From Thermodesulfovibrionales bacterium (GTDB lineage Bacteria > Nitrospirota > Thermodesulfovibrionia > Thermodesulfovibrionales > UBA1546), in assembly GCA_030018605.1 (NCBI GenBank), contig JASEHP010000051.1, forward strand, positions 1-9,196: a stretch of 9,196 nt of DNA, in the 5' to 3' direction. Positions 6,314 through 9,196 of this stretch are shown one piece after another. Numbering within the stretch: the stretch's first letter is position 1; each line of letters starts with the position of its first letter. The notes below the pieces were generated by a model. It made no database searches, was not told the origin of the DNA, and saw nothing but the letters and a program-made list of their open reading frames with translations. Position numbers and translations under genes: made by a program.

Positions 6314-7519
6314 ATGCCAGATTTCCTCTACGTCCATATCCCTTTCTGCATAAAAAAATGCCTTTACTGCGATTTTCTTTCCGTGACTTATAACGAATCG
6401 CTTGCAAAGGCATACACAGACGCCCTCTGCAAAGAGTTAATCCTGAAAAAAGATATTGCAGGGCAGTTGAAGACGGTTTATATCGGAGGCGGGACTCCTT
6501 CTATTTTGCCTGAAGAATGTTTCGGGCAGTTATTTAAATGCCTTAAGAATAATTTTAAATTCTCTGATTTGCCTGAGATGACTGTTGAGGCAAATCCGGG
6601 AACTGTTGATAAATCAAAGATAGGTGCAATGTTTTCAATAGGTGTAAACAGGCTGAGTATCGGAGTTCAATCGTTTAATGATGATGAACTAAGAACGCTT
6701 GGGAGGATTCACACTTCAAAAGAAGCAGAGGATGCAGTCAGGATAATCAAAAACTCAGGCATTGATAATTTTTCAGTAGACCTGATATACGGAATTCCGG
6801 GGCAGACTCTTGATTCATGGAGAGATACGCTCTCAAAGGCAATGGAATTTTCTCCAAATCACATTTCCTCTTACGAACTCACGCTTGAGAAAGGGACGCC
6901 ATTATACGAAATGATAAAGTCCGAGGAAACAAATCCCCCCTCGCCCGCCTCGGTTGCGAGTCGATGCGACTTTGCTAAAGGGGGGATGGGGGGATTTTTA
7001 GCTAACATCAAAATGCCTGATGAGGAGTTGATTCTTGAGATGTATGGCTATGCAATAGATCATCTTAGAGGCAAAGGCTATGAGCATTATGAGATTTCAA
7101 ATTTTGCACGGCATGGCTTCAGATGCATTCACAATCTTAATTACTGGGACGGGGGAGAATACGTCGGCGCTGGAGCAGGAGCGCACTCTTTTATCAGAGG
7201 CTTCCGCTTAAAGAACACTGATGATATCAGAAGATACATAAAAGACCTTAATAAAGGAATAACCCCTGAAGCTGAATCAACTGAAATTAAGCGCGATGAC
7301 GCAATTAAGGAGTTTATATTCCTCAATCTCAGAAAGACTGAGGGGATAAGTCTTGCAAAGGCGGAAGAATTCGGCCTGAACCTGCCCGGTGTTTGCAGAG
7401 AATTAATTGAAGACGGGCATCTTGAGATGGAAGGCGATTATTTGCGGCTTACGAGAAAAGGTATTCCAATATCAAATACGATTATAATAAGCTTATTTGA
7501 AAGATTGGGACTTGACTGA
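6314..7519 (+). CDS. hemW: Radical-SAM heme chaperone HemW (coproporphyrinogen oxidase-like) with an in-frame insert
   Basis: HemW binds a 4Fe-4S cluster, SAM and heme, and hands heme to membrane respiratory enzymes. The 401-aa protein has the radical-SAM cluster motif C12-x3-C16-x2-C19 followed by D20-F21. The fourth cysteine found in true HemN oxidases (CxxxCxxCxC) is absent, which favours HemW over HemN. Also visible are the SAM-binding GGGTPS (58-63), EANPG (92-96), NRLSIGVQSF (112-121), DLIYGIPGQT (156-165), the HYEISNFA segment (258-265) and HNLNYWDGGEYVGAGAGAHS (273-292), plus the C-terminal HemN_C region. Residues about 206-231, rich in Pro and Gly, are not part of the usual family sequence and are encoded by a palindromic repeat; without them the length would be a typical 375. 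The ATG at 6314 lacks a clear Shine-Dalgarno but gives the standard N-terminus. The gene lies 92 bp after lepA. Confidence 0.93.
   Translation: MPDFLYVHIPFCIKKCLYCDFLSVTYNESLAKAYTDALCKELILKKDIAGQLKTVYIGGGTPSILPEECFGQLFKCLKNNFKFSDLPEMTVEANPGTVDKSKIGAMFSIGVNRLSIGVQSFNDDELRTLGRIHTSKEAEDAVRIIKNSGIDNFSVDLIYGIPGQTLDSWRDTLSKAMEFSPNHISSYELTLEKGTPLYEMIKSEETNPPSPASVASRCDFAKGGMGGFLANIKMPDEELILEMYGYAIDHLRGKGYEHYEISNFARHGFRCIHNLNYWDGGEYVGAGAGAHSFIRGFRLKNTDDIRRYIKDLNKGITPEAESTEIKRDDAIKEFIFLNLRKTEGISLAKAEEFGLNLPGVCRELIEDGHLEMEGDYLRLTRKGIPISNTIIISLFERLGLD
6931..6997. repeat. Palindromic repeat element inserted in frame in hemW
   Basis: The ends AAATCCCCCC (6931-6940) and GGGGGGATTT (6988-6997) are perfect inverted copies. 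A second G6 run (6980-6985) lies just inside the right end, facing C-rich sequence inside the left end. The middle holds small nested palindromes: CTCG-GTTG-CGAG (6949-6960) and AGTCG-ATG-CGACT (6959-6971). The element adds about 26 codons (T206-N231) to hemW with no stop and no frameshift, between the family segments ending KSEE and starting IKMPDEE. It resembles the C-run/G-run palindromes scattered between genes in Nitrospirota and deltaproteobacteria. The exact insertion boundaries and any target duplication cannot be fixed from one copy. Confidence 0.8.
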
Positions 7520-7524
7520 TAATA

Positions 7525-7595
7525 GCGATAGACAGAATTAGCTTTCGCTTCCGAAGATATTTTTCGTTGTCGTTCTACCTAACCCTGTCTATCGC
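7525..7595. repeat. Long hairpin (inverted-repeat) element between hemW and ilvE
   Basis: GCGATAGACAG (7525-7535) and CTGTCTATCGC (7585-7595) are perfect 11-bp inverted copies. After a 2-by-2 internal mismatch the stem continues with TTAG (7538-7541) and CTAA (7579-7582), giving 15 pairs around a 37-nt centre. It starts 6 bp after the hemW stop. There is no T-run after the stem, so a standard intrinsic terminator is unlikely. It may be a small non-autonomous palindromic element or an mRNA 3'-end stabiliser. Confidence 0.7.
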
Positions 7596-7622
7596 AGATT
7601 AAGTCATCTTTTGCGCTGGATT

Positions 7623-7628
7623 TATAAT
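7623..7628 (+). promoter_or_regulatory. Probable -10 box for ilvE
   Basis: A perfect TATAAT lies 24 bp before the ilvE ATG, predicting a leader under 20 nt. A poor -35 candidate (TTAAGT, 7599-7604) lies 18 bp upstream. The -10 match is good, but the region is A+T-rich, so chance occurrence is possible. Confidence 0.4.
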
Positions 7629-7652
7629 TATGTTTGTTATAGAATAATTCTT

Positions 7653-8570
7653 ATGATAAAGAAGACAGAAAAGATATGGATGGACGGCAAGTTTGTGGAT
7701 TGGGATAACGCCAATGTGCATGTAATGACTCATACCCTTCATTACGGGCTTGGAGTTTTTGAAGGCATAAGGTGTTATGAGACAAAAGAGGATCCCGCAA
7801 TCTTCAGACTCAAGGATCACGTCGAGCGCCTCTTTAAGTCAGCCCATATTTTTCTGCTTGCTATTCCTTATTCAGAGAAAGAGATTGAAGAGGCAATAAT
7901 CAAGACAGTTAAGATAAATAAGGTCAAGGAATGCTATATAAGGCCATTGGTATATATAGGATACGGAGCCATGGGCTTATATCCCAAAGATAATCCTGTG
8001 GAGGTTGCCATCAGCGTATGGCCGTGGGGCGCATACCTCGGTGACGATGGACTGAAAAACGGCATAAGGGTTAAGGTGTCATCCTTCATAAGGAACCATG
8101 TAAACTCACAGATGAGCAGGGCTAAGGCATGCGGATACTACATCAATTCTCAGCTTGCAAAGAAAGAGGCAATATCGTTAGGCTACGACGAAGCTCTTCT
8201 GCTTGACACTGACGGATATGTGGCAGAAGGAAGCGGCGAGAATATATTTATTGTGAGAGACGGCAGGCTTAAGACAACGCCGTTGACTTCGGTGCTTGAG
8301 GGAATTACAAGAGAGAGCATAATGAAGATTGCGCGTGATGAAAAGATTGAAGTCATAGAAGAGCGGTTCACAAGGGACGAACTCTATATAGCTGATGAAG
8401 CGTTTTTCACAGGCACAGCAGCAGAGGTAACTCCGATACGAGAGGTTGACGGCAGGATAATCGGAGAAGGGAAGGCGGGCAAGGTTACAAAGAAACTGCA
8501 GTCTGTATTCTTTGATAGTGTGAAAGGGAAGAATAAAAAATACGGATCATGGCTCACCTATGTAAAATAG
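7653..8570 (+). CDS. ilvE: Branched-chain amino acid aminotransferase
   Basis: A PLP-dependent class IV aminotransferase that interconverts branched-chain 2-oxo acids (with glutamate) and valine, leucine or isoleucine, the last step of their synthesis, in the cytoplasm. From the ATG at 7653 the protein has 305 aa, as usual. Visible marks are the N-terminal IWMDGKFV, THTLHYGLGVFEGIRCY (26-42), IRPLVYIGYGAMGL (96-109), the catalytic Schiff-base lysine K158 in SRAKACGYY, the PLP-contacting E192 in VAEGSGENIF (190-199), LTSVLEGITR (211-220) and FFTGTAAEVTPI (251-262). An upstream TTG at 7611 would add 14 residues foreign to the family and would include the promoter-like TATAAT, so I reject it. 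No clear Shine-Dalgarno precedes the ATG. The gene appears monocistronic, bounded by a hairpin element upstream and a strong terminator downstream. Confidence 0.96.
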   Translation: MIKKTEKIWMDGKFVDWDNANVHVMTHTLHYGLGVFEGIRCYETKEDPAIFRLKDHVERLFKSAHIFLLAIPYSEKEIEEAIIKTVKINKVKECYIRPLVYIGYGAMGLYPKDNPVEVAISVWPWGAYLGDDGLKNGIRVKVSSFIRNHVNSQMSRAKACGYYINSQLAKKEAISLGYDEALLLDTDGYVAEGSGENIFIVRDGRLKTTPLTSVLEGITRESIMKIARDEKIEVIEERFTRDELYIADEAFFTGTAAEVTPIREVDGRIIGEGKAGKVTKKLQSVFFDSVKGKNKKYGSWLTYVK

Positions 8571-8592
8571 CAATTAATAGAGGTAAGCTGAC

Positions 8593-8639
8593 AAAAAACA
8601 ATAAAGAGGGATGAAAACCATTCATCCCTCTTTATTGTT
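8593..8639. terminator. Bidirectional intrinsic terminator between ilvE and the cytochrome gene
   Basis: A perfect 19-bp stem (8597-8615 with 8621-8639, core AGAGGGATGAA) closes a 5-nt loop. On the minus strand it is followed by a T-run (complement of A 8593-8598), a full terminator for the cytochrome gene. In the plus direction the T-rich right arm (CTTTATTGTT) may serve for ilvE, though no long T-run follows. Confidence 0.9.
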
Positions 8640-8647
8640 AGAGCGAC

Positions 8648-8929
8648 TTATTTAAGACCAAGGTCCTTTGCTGATGCATCAAGGTCTGCATCACCTTTAA
8701 ATGCATTCATTATTGGATTCTGTGCATTCTTTGCAGCTTTTTTAAAGTCAGCAGCTGTCTTAAACTTTTTCAATAAAGCAGCCTTTGTTAAAACAGGTTT
8801 TCCCCCCATCTCAAATGGCTTCCCTGTATCAACATGACAGCCTTTGCACTTATCCCATCCTGCCATGGAAACAGTTGCAAATACCATTACCATAACAAGG
8901 GCAAGAACAATTGACACTATTCTCTTCAT
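8648..8929 (-). CDS. Small periplasmic monoheme cytochrome c
   Basis: A small electron carrier exported to the periplasm, where heme is attached covalently. From the ATG at 8929 it has 93 aa. Numbering from the longer GTG frame (three residues more), residues 4-26 are a signal peptide (basic MKR, hydrophobic core, cleavage after SMA), and C31-K-G-C34-H35 is the heme c site directly after cleavage. The mature part is about 70 aa, Lys-rich, with helices around 51-72. M77 in a PIMNAF segment is the best candidate for the distal heme ligand, as in class I cytochromes; M44 is an alternative. The Shine-Dalgarno GGAGGTG (8942-8936) overlaps the GTG start and is 6 nt from the ATG, so the ATG is chosen. 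Partner enzymes are not in the window. The fold class is likely, the pathway unknown. Confidence 0.88.
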   Translation of the reverse strand: MKRIVSIVLALVMVMVFATVSMAGWDKCKGCHVDTGKPFEMGGKPVLTKAALLKKFKTAADFKKAAKNAQNPIMNAFKGDADLDASAKDLGLK

Positions 8930-8935
8930 CCTATT

Positions 8936-8942
8936 CACCTCC
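8936..8942 (-). promoter_or_regulatory. Strong RBS of the cytochrome gene
   Basis: GGAGGTG on the minus strand, 6 nt before the ATG at 8929. It is a perfect anti-Shine-Dalgarno match, suggesting high expression, and it rules out the in-frame GTG at 8938. Confidence 0.85.
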
Positions 8943-8998
8943 GTTCATAAAAGACTTTTTCACTAAAATAATTTAGCGAATCAAATTGTATGCCAGTT

Positions 8999-9027
8999 AG
9001 ATTAGTCTTATTTCTAAAGACTAATCT
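8999..9027. repeat. 11-bp inverted repeat upstream of the cytochrome gene
   Basis: AGATTAGTCTT (8999-9009) and AAGACTAATCT (9017-9027) are perfect inverted copies with a 7-nt centre, about 70 bp upstream of the cytochrome ATG. The centre-to-centre spacing of 18 bp would suit a dimeric regulator. In the plus direction a short T-rich stretch follows, so a weak terminator is the alternative. No clear sigma-70 or sigma-54 promoter could be assigned beside it. Confidence 0.55.
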
Positions 9028-9108
9028 TTCTAAATACTATCCTGTTTTAAGGAAATTATTCCCATTAAGGGATATGAGACAAGCGCAACGTTATAAATAT
9101 AATAAATA

Positions 9109-9196
9109 TGTCAGTTTGCTGTCAAGTGGACGAAAACAAGCTGTTCTACCAATTTAGAAATGTCCTATTCTTGCCAATTTAGAAATGTCCGCTTTT
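9109..9196. mobile_element. Probable end of an IS21-family element (terminal repeats only)
   Basis: A 17-bp motif occurs twice in direct orientation with a 25-bp period, 9149-9165 and 9174-9190. On the minus strand it reads GGACATTTCTAAATTGG. Multiple subterminal copies of GGACATTT-type repeats are a hallmark of IS21-family tips, which are bound by the IstA transposase. The tip probably lies within 9109-9125, where TGTC occurs twice (TGTCAGTTTG and TGTCAAGTGG). No transposase codons are within the window; istA/istB should lie to the right. The exact edge and target duplication are undetermined. Confidence 0.6.

Noticed and set aside
7525..7595. T-box or leader-peptide attenuator for ilvE
   Set aside because: No T-box core, no short leader ORF with runs of Leu/Val/Ile codons, and no terminator T-run after the hairpin.
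7611..7652. TTG start adding 14 residues to IlvE
   Set aside because: The added residues are foreign to the family and overlap a TATAAT box; the ATG at 7653 gives the standard N-terminus.
8975..8995. Sigma-54 promoter (TGGCAT on the minus strand) for the cytochrome gene
   Set aside because: The GC dinucleotide required at -12 is missing at the correct distance from the GG.

Overview
The window looks like chromosomal DNA from an anaerobic or microaerobic bacterium. A sulfur- or metal-cycling Nitrospirota (Thermodesulfovibrio-like) or deltaproteobacterium is my best guess. I infer this from protein style, A-ending codons, ATGA-coupled operons, a NikR-controlled nickel ECF importer, a small CxxCH cytochrome and many short palindromic intergenic elements. 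There is no rRNA or other taxonomic marker, so the placement is tentative.

Left part (about 1-4141, all minus strand): a promoter with good -35/-10 boxes lies upstream of nikR. It is followed by nikR, a CbiM/NikM permease fused to a PDGLE (NikN-type) domain, nikQ and nikO. Next comes a 68-aa protein with four histidines spaced exactly four residues apart, and then a 185-aa protein related to the N-terminal domain of type I restriction HsdR. From nikMN to the 68-aa gene every junction is a 4-bp ATGA overlap, so this is one translationally coupled nickel-uptake unit. Two copies of GTGTTAC, 13 bp apart and in direct orientation, overlap the -10 box and leader of nikR and are the probable autoregulatory NikR site. 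An array of 8-bp units that changes orientation part-way sits between the last two genes. At the extreme left edge only the first five codons of another minus-strand gene are visible, behind a large inverted repeat that covers its ribosome binding site.

Middle part (4142-7519): a 292-bp gene-free stretch precedes lepA (elongation factor 4) and hemW (radical-SAM heme chaperone) on the plus strand. hemW carries an in-frame insertion of about 26 codons that is itself a G/C-run palindrome, so it looks like a mobile palindromic element that landed inside a coding gene without breaking the frame.

Right part (7520-9196): a 71-nt hairpin element lies between hemW and ilvE (branched-chain aminotransferase, plus strand). 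A perfect 19-bp terminator stem separates ilvE from a convergent gene for a small periplasmic monoheme cytochrome c (minus strand). An 11-bp inverted repeat lies upstream of the cytochrome gene. The window ends in what appear to be the terminal repeats of an IS21-like insertion sequence.

The most interesting points are the palindromic element within hemW, the His-ladder protein in the nickel operon, the tandem NikR-type half-sites, and the orientation-switching octamer array.
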